Both the position numbers and the translations under genes were made by a program. From Streptomyces sp. AC558_RSS880 (lineage in GTDB: Bacteria; Actinomycetota; Actinomycetes; Streptomycetales; Streptomycetaceae), in NCBI RefSeq assembly GCF_019049255.1, contig NZ_JAGMUJ010000019.1, positions 1 through 64,000 of the forward strand: a stretch of DNA of 64,000 bases. Direction: 5' to 3'. Numbering within the stretch: the first letter of the stretch is position 1; each line of letters opens with the position of its first letter. The notes under the pieces are model-generated. The model had not been told where the DNA came from. It made no database searches and worked only from the letters and a program-made list of their open reading frames with translations. Positions 1 through 8,441 of the stretch are shown one piece after another.

Positions 1-2
1 CC

Positions 3-3000
3 TGGCCCCCCACCCAAAACCACACCCGACGCGCCGGCATCTCCTCATTCGGCATCAGCGGCACCAACGCCCACATCATCCTCACCGAACCCCCCACCGA
101 TGACACGGCGCCGGACGACGCGGACCCGCTGGACGGGACGATGCTGCCGTGGCTGGTGTCGGCCCGCTCGGCCGACGCACTGGCACACGCCGCCGGCCGG
201 CTGGCCGAACACGTGCGGACACACCCCGACCTCAACCCCGCCGACGTGGCCTACTCCCTGGCCACCGGACGGTCCGCCTTCGAGACCAGGGCCGTGATCC
301 CCGGCACCGACGGACGCGACGGACTGCTCGCCGGCCTCGACGCGCTGGCCACCCACGAAACCGACGGCGTGACTGCGGCTGTCTCGGGTGCGAAGCCGGG
401 CCGCATCTCAGGAGCTCCGGTCGTATTCGTGTTTCCGGGGCAGGGCTCGCAGTGGACCGGCATGGCAGCCGGGCTGCTGGACTCCTCACCGGAGTTCGCC
501 CGCGTGATCGCCGACTGCGAAACAGCCCTGACACCCTTCGTCGACTGGTCACTCACCGCCGTCCTGCGCGGCGAGGAGGGCGCACCCGGCCTGGACCGCG
601 TCGACGTGGTCCAGCCCGCCTCCTGGGCCATGATGCTCGCCCTCGCCGCCCTCTGGCGCGCCAACGGCGTCAACCCCACCGCCGTGATCGGACACTCCCA
701 GGGCGAGATCGCCGCCGCCGTCGTCGCCGACGGCCTCTCCCTCCAGGACGGCGCCCGCATCATCGCCCTGCGCTCCAAGGCGCTGCGCGCCCTGTCCGGC
801 GGCGGCGGCATGGCCTCACTCGGCATCCCCGAACAACAAGCAGAAGAACTCCTCGCCACATGGCCCGGACGCATCTCCATCGCCGCCGTCAACGGACCCT
901 CCTCCACGGTCGTCGCCGGACAGCCCGAAGCCCTGGACGAACTACTGGCCCGGTGCGAGGCCACCGACATATGGGCCCGCCGCATCCCCGTCGACTACGC
1001 CTCCCACTCCCCCCACGTCGACGAGATCCACGACACCCTCACACACCAGCTCAAGGACATCACCCCGCGCCCGGGCCGCATCGCCTTCCACTCCACCGTC
1101 ACCGGCGGCCTCCTCGACACCACCGAACTCGACGGCACCTACTGGTTCCGCAACCTGCGCAGCAAAGTCCGCCTGGCCGAGACCGTCCAGCAGCTCGCCA
1201 CACCCGACACCGTCTTCATCGAGGTCAGCGCCCACCCCGTACTCGCCTCCGGCATCACCGAAACCCTGGACGCCCTCGGCGACACCGGCACCGTCATCGG
1301 AACCCTCCACCGCAACACCGGCAACCTCGACCGCTTCGTCCAGTCCGCCGCCGAAGCCTGGACCCACGGCGTCACCATCGACTGGACCACCCTCCTCAAG
1401 CCCTACCACGCCCGCACCGTCGAACTCCCCCCCTACCCCTTCCGACACCGCCACTACTGGCTCACACCCGAACCCGTTGCCCCGCGGACCGCGCCGCGTC
1501 CGGTGGAGCAACCTGCCGAGCCGGTAGGCCTGTTAGGCGTACGCCTGCCGTCGACGCCGCTCGCGCAGGCGCAGTTCGCCCCGCGGCTCGACCCCGTGGC
1601 ACATCCCAGCCTCGGCGACTTCGTGGTGGGCGGGCGGCCGGTGGTCAGCGCCGGGGTGTTCGTGGAGTCGCTGATCGAGGCGGTCATCGAGCTCTCCGGG
1701 CCGGGACCGGTGTCCGTGGAGGACCTGGAGCTGCCCGTCGACCTGGTGCTCGAACCGGTCGGCGAGGACCGATCGCCGACGGTTGCCGAACGCGCCGCCC
1801 AACTCGTCGTGGACGACGAGCGGTTCCGCTACTACGCGCAGGACCGGGCCGGCGGTTGGCAGCTGCACGCGCAGGGTCGGGCCCGGTCGGGCGCGTCGGC
1901 CGCCCCCACGGTGACGCTCGCACCGGTCGGATCGGGGCGCGAGCTGACCGGCGACGAGCTGTACCGGTCGCTGTGGCAGCGTGCCCTCTATCTGGGCTCC
2001 GCCGCCCGCTGGGTGGAGCGGATCATGATCAACCGGGGTGAGGCCACCGCCGAGATCCGGCCCGCCGCGCCCGGCGAGGCGGAGCCCTACCTGATACACC
2101 CCGGGCTGGTCGACGCGATGTTCCAGACCGCGCTGGCCTGCTTCCCCACGGACGGCCCGGCCCTCGTGCCGGTCGGCCTCGACCGCTTCGTCCACTACCA
2201 CCGCGGCGGCCCCCAGGACGGGCTGCGATGTCACGCCGAACTGTTCGACGGCGGCACCCGGGCGCGCATCCGGCTCGTCGGCGCGCACGGCCGGCTGGTC
2301 GCCGAGGCCGACGGTGTACGCCTCGCCCCCGCCCTGACCCGGCCCGCGGCGGACCCCGCGGCCGTACAGGTCCCCACGGCCCCGGCCGACGCGCCCGAGG
2401 CGACACCCGCCATGACACCCGAGGCGACACGGGCCCTCGTGACCCGGACCGTCGCCCAGGCGCTGGGCACCACGCCGGCCCGGCTCGACGCCCGGCAGTC
2501 GTTGCAGGCGCTCGGCCTGGACTCACTGATCGCGATGAGGATCCGGACCACGCTGAACCGGGAGTTCGACGTTCCGCTGCCGATGACCGCCTTCCTCAAC
2601 GGCCGCAGCACCGACGACATCGCCGAGGACGTACTCGCCGCCCTCGGCGCCGGAACCGAGGCGGACACCCCTCAGGCCGACAGCGGAGCCAACGCGGCAG
2701 CCGGTGACGACGCGGAGCGCTACGAGCCGTTCGGCCTGACCGACCTCCAGCAGGCGTACCTCGTGGGCCGCGGCGACGCCTTCGAACTCGGCAACACCTC
2801 CACCTACTTCCAGACCGAGATCGACCTGGAGAACGTGGACCTGGACCGGCTCGGCACGTCCTTCCGGGCGATGATCGAACGCCACGACATGCTGCGGGCG
2901 GTCTTCACCGCCGAGGGCGATCAGCGCGTACAGCGCGACGTCCCGGCCTACGTGATCCGTGAGACCGACGTCTCCGCCCTGGACCCGGCCGAGCGCGAAG

Positions 3001-6000
3001 CCGCGCTGACCGCCGTCCACGAGGAGATGCGGCACCAGGTCTTCGACACCACCCGCTGGCCGCTGTTCGACGTGCGGGTGACCCGGATCGACGACCGGTC
3101 GATCCGGCTGCACGCCGGCTTCGACGCCCTGATCATCGACGGTTTCAGCACGTCGATCCTGTTCAGGGAGTGGGCCGCGCACTACCGCGGTGAGACGCTG
3201 CCCGAACTGCGGCTGCGCTACCGGGACTATGTCCAACAGGCCCGCGCTCTGGAGAACGGGCCCGAGTACGACCGGGCGCTCGCCTACTGGCGGGACCGCC
3301 TCGACACCCTGCCGCCCGCTCCCCAACTGCCGTTGGCCGTCAGCCCGTCGAGTCTGGACCGGCCGGTGTTCACCCACCGTGGCGCGACCCTGACGAAGGA
3401 GGACTGGGCCCGGTTCAAGGAGCACGCGGCGAGCGCCGGGGTCAGCGCATCCGCGGCCCTGTGCACCGCGTACTCGCAGGTGATCGCGGAGTGGAGCGCC
3501 ACCGACGACTTCTCGCTGAACCTGCTGTTCTTCAACCGGCTGCCGCTGCATCCGCAGGTCGGCGACGTCATCGGCAACTTCTCCACGACCCTGATGCTGG
3601 AGATCCACGACTCGGCCGACGACGCGTTCGCCGTCCGCGCCGCCGACGTCCAGCGTCAGCTGTGGAGCGACATGGAGCACAGCCAGGTCAGCGGTGTGCA
3701 GGTGCTCAGGGAACTGAACCGGGCCCGCGGCGCGTCGGTGCGGGCCGCCGCGCCGGTCGTCTTCACCAGTCTGGTGAACTTCACGGGTCAGCAGGACACC
3801 GAGCAGCGCGGAGTCGTGCAGTACCTGGCCGGGATCGGTGAGAACGGCCGTCAGGTGAGCAGCTCGGTCCGCACCCCGCAGGTATGGCTGGACCACCAGG
3901 CGGTCGAGGAGGCCGGTGAACTCGTCCTGAACTGGGACGTGATCGAGGAACTGTTCCCGGCGGGCTGCGTCGACGCCATGTTCGCCGCCTACCTGCGGAT
4001 GCTGCACGATCTGTCCCGCGACCCGGCGGCCTGGCAGCGGCCCAGGCCCGTCCTCACACCCGCCGCCGACCTGGACGTACGGGCTGCGGCCAACGCCACC
4101 GACGGGCCGGTACCCGACGGGCTGCTGCACGACGCGGTCCTCGCCCGGGCAGCGGCCACGCCCGACGCTCCCGCGGTCATCTCGCAGGCGCTGACCCTGA
4201 CGTACGCGGACCTCGACCGCAGGTCCAACCGGGTGGGGCACCGGCTGCTCGCTCAAGGAGCCGGCCCCGGCGACCTGGTGGCGATCGTCATGGACAAGGG
4301 CTGGGAGCAGATCGTCGCCGCCCTCGGCATCCTGCGGGCCGGAGCGGCGTACGTCCCGATCGACGCCCAGGTGCCCGCCGAGCGGTTGCACGTGCTGCTG
4401 GACAGCGCCGGGATCAGCCGTGTCGTCACCCAGCCGTGGGTGGACGACACGGCCGACTGGCCGCAGAGCGTGGTCAGGACCGTGGTGCGGGCGGACGAAG
4501 AGGGCTCGGCGGGCGAGGAGCGCCCGCTCGGCCCGTCCGGCGCCAAGCCCACCGACCTCGCCTACGTGATCTTCACCTCCGGCTCCACCGGGCTGCCCAA
4601 GGGCGTGATGATCGAGCACGGGGCGGCCCTGAACACGGTCGTCGATGTCAACGAGCGCTACCGCGTCACCGCGGCGGACCGGGCTCTCGGACTGTCCGCG
4701 ATGAACTTCGACCTGTCGGTCTACGACGTCTTCGGACCGCTGTCGGTGGGCGGCGCCCTGGTCCTGCCCGAACCGGCCGCGCACCGCGAACCCGCCCGCT
4801 GGGCGGAACTCGTCGCCGAGCACGGGGTGACCATCTGGAACAGCGTGCCCGCGCTGATGGAGATGTTCACCGAGCACGCCCTCGCGAACCGGCTCACCGG
4901 GCTGCCGCTGCGGCTGGTCATGATGAGCGGGGACTGGATCCCGGTGACGCTGCCCGGCCGGATCCGGCTGCTGCTGCCGGACGCCGAACTGTGGAGCCTC
5001 GGCGGCGCCACCGAGGCGTCGATCTGGTCGATCCTGCACCCCATCGGGGAGGTCCAGGAGGACCAGGTGAGCATTCCCTACGGCAAGGCGATGCGGAACC
5101 AGCGCTTCTATGTGCTCGACAGCGCGATGCGGCCCTGCCCCGTGTGGGTCCCGGGCGACCTCTACATCGCCGGAACAGGTCTGGCCCGCGGCTACCTGAA
5201 CGACGAAGTCAAGACCCGCGCCGCCTTCCTGCACCACCCGGTCACCGGAGAACGCCTCTACCGCACCGGCGACCTGGGACGCTTCCTGCCGGACGGCACC
5301 ATCGAGTTCCTCGGCCGGCAGGATTCCCAGGTCAAGATCCAGGGCTACCGCATCGAACTGGGCGAGGTGGAATCCTCTCTCACCCAGTGCGAGGGGGTAC
5401 GGGCCGCCGCGGTCGTCGCGGCGGGCGAACAGCACGGGCCGAAGCGGCTGATCGCCTACGTCGTCCTCGACGACGGGCGCGACGACACCGAGCAGCAGAT
5501 CACCCAGGCGCTGCGCCAGGTGGTCCCGCAGCACCTGGTGCCGCAGCGCGTCCTGGTCCTGGACGAACTGCCGCTCAGCGACAACGGGAAGGTCAACCGG
5601 GCGGCACTGCCCGCACCCGAGGAGGTCGCCGTCGAAGGCGCGGGCCACGTCGCGCCCCGCGACGACGTGGAACGCCGGCTCGCGGAGATATGGGCGGAGT
5701 TCTTCGGCGTGACCGGGATCGGGGTGACCGCGAACTTCTTCGACCTCGGCGGGGACTCGCTGCTCGCGGTGCGGCTGATGGCCAGGATCGCCCGCGGTCT
5801 GGGCCGCAGCCTGCCCCTGTCCAGCCTCTTCGCCCGGCCGACCATCGAGCTGCTCGCCCAGGCGGTCCGGGAGGCCGGCAGCGGCGAGGACCGCCGCAGG
5901 GCGCTGGTGCCGATCCGCACCACCGGCTCGCGGACTCCGCTGGTGTTCGTGCACCCGGTCGGCGGTGACGTGCTCTGCTACGCCGAACTCGCTCAGCTTC

Positions 6001-6680
6001 TCGGCGACGACCAGCCGTTCTACGCGCTTCAGCTGCCGGACACGGAACTGCTCAGCGTCGAGGACATGGCCGCCCACTACGCCGCGGCGGTCCGCGAGGC
6101 GCTGCCCGACGGCCCCTACCGGCTCGGCGGCTGGTCGATGGGCGGGGTGATCGCCCTGGAGATGGCGGCCCAGCTCACCGCGGCGGGTGCTGAGGTGGAC
6201 CTGCTGGCCGTGATCGATCTGATGGAGCAGCCCGGGCCGGCCACGGGCGCGCCCGTCTCCGACGAGGTGCTGCTGTCCTGGTTCGCCCGGGACCTGGCGG
6301 GTCTGGCCGGAGTCGACTGGGAGCTGCCGCCCGAGGCGTTCGACGGCCGACCGCCGGTGCGGGTGCTGCACGCCGAGGCCCGGGCCGCGGGAGCGTTGTC
6401 CGACGACATCGACCTCGACACGCTGAGCCGTATCGTCGACCGGTTCCGCGCCAACTACCGGGCCCTCCTGCGGTACGCGCCCAGCAGCTTCGCCGGGCGG
6501 GTGGTGTCACTGCGGGCAGCGGACGGCGGCGCGACGGTCGAGACCGCGTCCCGCTGGATGGAGTACTTCCCCGGCGACGCCGCCCTCGTCGACGTACCCG
6601 GCGACCACTACACGGTGATGCGCGGCGAGCGGCTGCGCGTCCTGGCCGGTGAGCTGCGCCGGGCCCTCGACGCCAACTGA
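3..6680 (+). CDS. Hybrid PKS-NRPS subunit, 5'-truncated: (KS)-AT-DH*-ACP-Cy-A(Cys)-PCP-TE
   Basis: The reading frame is open from the window edge, so the true start lies upstream; 2225 residues are visible. Residues 1-30 are the end of a ketosynthase (GISGTNAHIIL). The AT (about 140-440) has GHSQG (Ser232) and YASH (332-335), the methylmalonyl-CoA signature. A DH-like double-hotdog (about 520-775) has Phe540 where the catalytic His belongs but keeps Asp704, so it is probably inactive. The ACP serine is Ser841. The heterocyclisation domain carries DxxxxD (Asp1041, Asp1046) instead of HHxxxDG. The A domain (about 1370-1870) gives pocket residues D-L-Y-N-M-S-L-I-W plus the usual Lys, essentially the known cysteine code. 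The PCP serine is 1919. The C-terminal thioesterase has GWSMGG (Ser2045) and GDHY. Inferred reaction: propionate-type extension, cysteine condensation and cyclisation to a thiazoline, then release. There is one TTA codon (1533-1535), so bldA control is likely. Confidence 0.95.
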   Translation, partial: WPPTQNHTRRAGISSFGISGTNAHIILTEPPTDDTAPDDADPLDGTMLPWLVSARSADALAHAAGRLAEHVRTHPDLNPADVAYSLATGRSAFETRAVIPGTDGRDGLLAGLDALATHETDGVTAAVSGAKPGRISGAPVVFVFPGQGSQWTGMAAGLLDSSPEFARVIADCETALTPFVDWSLTAVLRGEEGAPGLDRVDVVQPASWAMMLALAALWRANGVNPTAVIGHSQGEIAAAVVADGLSLQDGARIIALRSKALRALSGGGGMASLGIPEQQAEELLATWPGRISIAAVNGPSSTVVAGQPEALDELLARCEATDIWARRIPVDYASHSPHVDEIHDTLTHQLKDITPRPGRIAFHSTVTGGLLDTTELDGTYWFRNLRSKVRLAETVQQLATPDTVFIEVSAHPVLASGITETLDALGDTGTVIGTLHRNTGNLDRFVQSAAEAWTHGVTIDWTTLLKPYHARTVELPPYPFRHRHYWLTPEPVAPRTAPRPVEQPAEPVGLLGVRLPSTPLAQAQFAPRLDPVAHPSLGDFVVGGRPVVSAGVFVESLIEAVIELSGPGPVSVEDLELPVDLVLEPVGEDRSPTVAERAAQLVVDDERFRYYAQDRAGGWQLHAQGRARSGASAAPTVTLAPVGSGRELTGDELYRSLWQRALYLGSAARWVERIMINRGEATAEIRPAAPGEAEPYLIHPGLVDAMFQTALACFPTDGPALVPVGLDRFVHYHRGGPQDGLRCHAELFDGGTRARIRLVGAHGRLVAEADGVRLAPALTRPAADPAAVQVPTAPADAPEATPAMTPEATRALVTRTVAQALGTTPARLDARQSLQALGLDSLIAMRIRTTLNREFDVPLPMTAFLNGRSTDDIAEDVLAALGAGTEADTPQADSGANAAAGDDAERYEPFGLTDLQQAYLVGRGDAFELGNTSTYFQTEIDLENVDLDRLGTSFRAMIERHDMLRAVFTAEGDQRVQRDVPAYVIRETDVSALDPAEREAALTAVHEEMRHQVFDTTRWPLFDVRVTRIDDRSIRLHAGFDALIIDGFSTSILFREWAAHYRGETLPELRLRYRDYVQQARALENGPEYDRALAYWRDRLDTLPPAPQLPLAVSPSSLDRPVFTHRGATLTKEDWARFKEHAASAGVSASAALCTAYSQVIAEWSATDDFSLNLLFFNRLPLHPQVGDVIGNFSTTLMLEIHDSADDAFAVRAADVQRQLWSDMEHSQVSGVQVLRELNRARGASVRAAAPVVFTSLVNFTGQQDTEQRGVVQYLAGIGENGRQVSSSVRTPQVWLDHQAVEEAGELVLNWDVIEELFPAGCVDAMFAAYLRMLHDLSRDPAAWQRPRPVLTPAADLDVRAAANATDGPVPDGLLHDAVLARAAATPDAPAVISQALTLTYADLDRRSNRVGHRLLAQGAGPGDLVAIVMDKGWEQIVAALGILRAGAAYVPIDAQVPAERLHVLLDSAGISRVVTQPWVDDTADWPQSVVRTVVRADEEGSAGEERPLGPSGAKPTDLAYVIFTSGSTGLPKGVMIEHGAALNTVVDVNERYRVTAADRALGLSAMNFDLSVYDVFGPLSVGGALVLPEPAAHREPARWAELVAEHGVTIWNSVPALMEMFTEHALANRLTGLPLRLVMMSGDWIPVTLPGRIRLLLPDAELWSLGGATEASIWSILHPIGEVQEDQVSIPYGKAMRNQRFYVLDSAMRPCPVWVPGDLYIAGTGLARGYLNDEVKTRAAFLHHPVTGERLYRTGDLGRFLPDGTIEFLGRQDSQVKIQGYRIELGEVESSLTQCEGVRAAAVVAAGEQHGPKRLIAYVVLDDGRDDTEQQITQALRQVVPQHLVPQRVLVLDELPLSDNGKVNRAALPAPEEVAVEGAGHVAPRDDVERRLAEIWAEFFGVTGIGVTANFFDLGGDSLLAVRLMARIARGLGRSLPLSSLFARPTIELLAQAVREAGSGEDRRRALVPIRTTGSRTPLVFVHPVGGDVLCYAELAQLLGDDQPFYALQLPDTELLSVEDMAAHYAAAVREALPDGPYRLGGWSMGGVIALEMAAQLTAAGAEVDLLAVIDLMEQPGPATGAPVSDEVLLSWFARDLAGLAGVDWELPPEAFDGRPPVRVLHAEARAAGALSDDIDLDTLSRIVDRFRANYRALLRYAPSSFAGRVVSLRAADGGATVETASRWMEYFPGDAALVDVPGDHYTVMRGERLRVLAGELRRALDAN
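1533..1535 (+). promoter_or_regulatory. In-frame TTA leucine codon (bldA-type control point)
   Basis: This is the codon for the second Leu of GLLGVRLP in the AT-DH linker of the PKS-NRPS. In Streptomyces UUA is read only by the bldA tRNA, so this single codon is expected to make translation of the megasynthase dependent on development. Confidence 0.75.
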
Positions 6681-6685
6681 ACCGA

Positions 6686-6748
6686 ACCGGCCGGGTCGCC
6701 TCTCCGGGCGGCCCGGCCGGTGCCCGTCGGCCCCGTCCCGCGGGGCCG
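6686..6748 (+). terminator. Two consecutive GC hairpins after the PKS-NRPS
   Basis: Six bases after the stop codon, arms ACCGGCCGGG (6686-6695) and CCCGGCCGGT (6712-6721) pair perfectly, with a nested CGCC/GGCG pair inside. A second hairpin follows: CGGCCCCG (6728-6735) with CGGGGCCG (6741-6748). There is no U-tract, as is usual in Streptomyces. They may terminate or attenuate transcription before the downstream monooxygenase genes. Confidence 0.6.
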
Positions 6749-6783
6749 GCGGGTACCAGGACCGAGAAGTGAGGACATCCGGT

Positions 6784-6882
6784 ATGCGAATTGATCAGGC
6801 CGACCCGAAGCGGCGGCCGACCGGCGTCATCCCCGCCGGGGAGCGGCCCAGCACCATCGGCGGCGCCGGAGCGAACCGATGA
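6784..6882 (+). CDS. 32-codon ORF, possible leader or small protein
   Basis: ATG at 6784 is preceded by GTGAGG with about nine bases of spacing. The ORF encodes 32 residues beginning MRIDQADPKRRPTG and is rich in Pro, Gly and Arg, with no signal peptide or Cys. Its stop overlaps the monooxygenase start in ATGA (6879-6882), so its translation would feed ribosomes directly into the next gene. It matches no family I recognise. It could be a coupling leader peptide, a short accessory protein, or an N-terminal remnant. Confidence 0.4.
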   Translation: MRIDQADPKRRPTGVIPAGERPSTIGGAGANR

Positions 6883-7961
6883 GCGCGTTGCCGGCCACCG
6901 TGCCGGTCGCCGTCATCGGGGCGGGCCAGTCCGGACTCGCCGCCGGGTACTACCTGCGGCAGGCCGGCATACGGTGTGTGCTGCTCGACGCGGGGAGCGA
7001 GGTCGGTGAGACCTGGCAGCGGCGCTGGGACTCGCTGACCCTGTTCACGTCCGCGCAGTTCTCCGGTCTGCCGGGGCTGCCCTTCCCCGGCCACGGTGCG
7101 CGCTACCCCGGCAAGGACGAGGTCGTGGCGTATCTGCGCGACTACGCCGAGCGGTTCGGCCTCCCCGTGCTGGCCGACCACCGGGTGCTGTCGCTGCGCA
7201 GGGACGGTGACGGCTACCTGCTGACCACCGCGCACGGCGAGTGCCGGGCCGACCAGGTCGTGATCGCGACCGGTGCGTTCGGCACCCCCCGGGTCCCGGA
7301 GTTCGCCGCCGGGCTGAGTCCGGACGTGACCGCCCTGCACACCAGCGACTACCAGGGCCCCGCACAGGTGCCGCCGGGCACTGTGCTGATCGTCGGCGAC
7401 GGCAACTCCGGCCGGCAGATAGCCGTGGAGCTGGCCGGGACCCACAGTGTGGTGCTCAGTTGCGGCGGCACCGTCTCACCGCCCCTGCCGCAGACCGTCC
7501 TCGGACGGGACATGTTCTGGTGGATGAGCGTCCTCGGTGTGATGAACCTGCCGGTGAACATGCAAGCACCCGACCCGATCGTCGGTGACCGGGTGCCCGA
7601 GCTCGTCGCGGAGGGCCGGATCCAGGCGGTGGGCCGCGTCACCGCGGCCGAGGGCTCCGAACTGCTGGTCGCGGACGGCGAGCGCGTCAAACCGTCCGCG
7701 GTGATCTGGGCGACCGGCTACCGCACCGACTGGAGCTGGCTCGACCCGGAGATGCTCGACGACGCCGGGCAGCCCCGGCACACGGAAGGCACCGGGGCGC
7801 TGCCCGGCAGCTACTACCTGGGGCTGTACCGGATGCGCACCCGCGGCTCGGCGCTCATCGGCTTCGTCGGCCGGGACGCCGAACGCGTCGTGGCGGCGAT
7901 AGCCACCGCCGCACACGACACCACCACCGCTTCTCCCACGGCAGAAGGCGAGCCGTCATGA
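6879..7961 (+). CDS. Flavin-containing monooxygenase (group B FMO / CzcO-like)
   Basis: This 360-aa protein has an N-terminal FAD-binding Rossmann motif (VIGAGQSGLAAGYYLRQAG) and a second GxGxSG dinucleotide site for NADPH (IVGDGNSGRQIAVEL). Between them is the LHTSDY region typical of this flavoprotein family, and near the end is the ATG motif (VIWATGYRTDW). Its start overlaps the upstream 32-codon ORF (ATGA) with GGAG eight bases before ATG, and its stop overlaps the next gene, also by ATGA. Position directly after the PKS-NRPS suggests tailoring of that product by oxygenation or oxidation. The substrate is not visible from sequence. Confidence 0.85.
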   Translation: MSALPATVPVAVIGAGQSGLAAGYYLRQAGIRCVLLDAGSEVGETWQRRWDSLTLFTSAQFSGLPGLPFPGHGARYPGKDEVVAYLRDYAERFGLPVLADHRVLSLRRDGDGYLLTTAHGECRADQVVIATGAFGTPRVPEFAAGLSPDVTALHTSDYQGPAQVPPGTVLIVGDGNSGRQIAVELAGTHSVVLSCGGTVSPPLPQTVLGRDMFWWMSVLGVMNLPVNMQAPDPIVGDRVPELVAEGRIQAVGRVTAAEGSELLVADGERVKPSAVIWATGYRTDWSWLDPEMLDDAGQPRHTEGTGALPGSYYLGLYRMRTRGSALIGFVGRDAERVVAAIATAAHDTTTASPTAEGEPS

Positions 7962-8392
7962 CCAGCGTCACGTCCAAGGAACTCGAGCTGCTGGGCGCGC
8001 TGTTGGCGTTCGACTTCATCGGGTTCGCACAGAAATCCGCCGCCCTCGATCCCGCCGACCCGCACTACGGGCAGGCGGTCGGCGCCGCCTTCGGGATCGC
8101 GGTCCGTCGCCGCTTCCCGCGGGGTGCGACACCGCGGGAGGTCAGCGGTTACGTCGCGGACGTCCTCGGCTCGCTGGACGCCGGCGCGGAGGACTTCGAC
8201 CCGGCGTTCCTCGAACGTCTGGTCGCCGACGGTCTGAGCGGGGACACGGAACCCGACGGTGAGCGCCTCGACCCCGAGACGACGATCCAGGCCCGCCTGG
8301 TACTGACTCTCCGGCTCGTCCGGGAGCTGAGCCTCGGCCCCGACCAGCAGCGGGAGTTGCTGGCCGAGGCGGCACACCGGGTGGCCGTCTGA
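7958..8392 (+). CDS. Unknown 144-aa protein coupled to the monooxygenase
   Basis: The start overlaps the FMO stop by four bases (ATGA), so the two are almost certainly co-translated. The protein is acidic, apparently soluble and largely helical, starting MTSVTSKELELLGALLAFDF. It has no signal peptide, membrane segment, Cys pair or metal motif that I can identify. It is not a member of a family I recognise. Tight coupling suggests a partner, chaperone or second enzyme acting with the FMO in the same pathway. Confidence 0.75.
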   Translation: MTSVTSKELELLGALLAFDFIGFAQKSAALDPADPHYGQAVGAAFGIAVRRRFPRGATPREVSGYVADVLGSLDAGAEDFDPAFLERLVADGLSGDTEPDGERLDPETTIQARLVLTLRLVRELSLGPDQQRELLAEAAHRVAV

Positions 8393-8441
8393 GGCGTACG
8401 GGAGGCGGCGCTCCGGGCGGTCCGTGGCGCCGCACCGCCGT

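Noticed and set aside
2523..6371. Long minus-strand open frame (1282 codons) opposite the NRPS half
   Set aside because: Arg/Gly/His/Val-rich low-complexity translation, no domains; it is the antisense shadow of the PKS-NRPS caused by GC bias.
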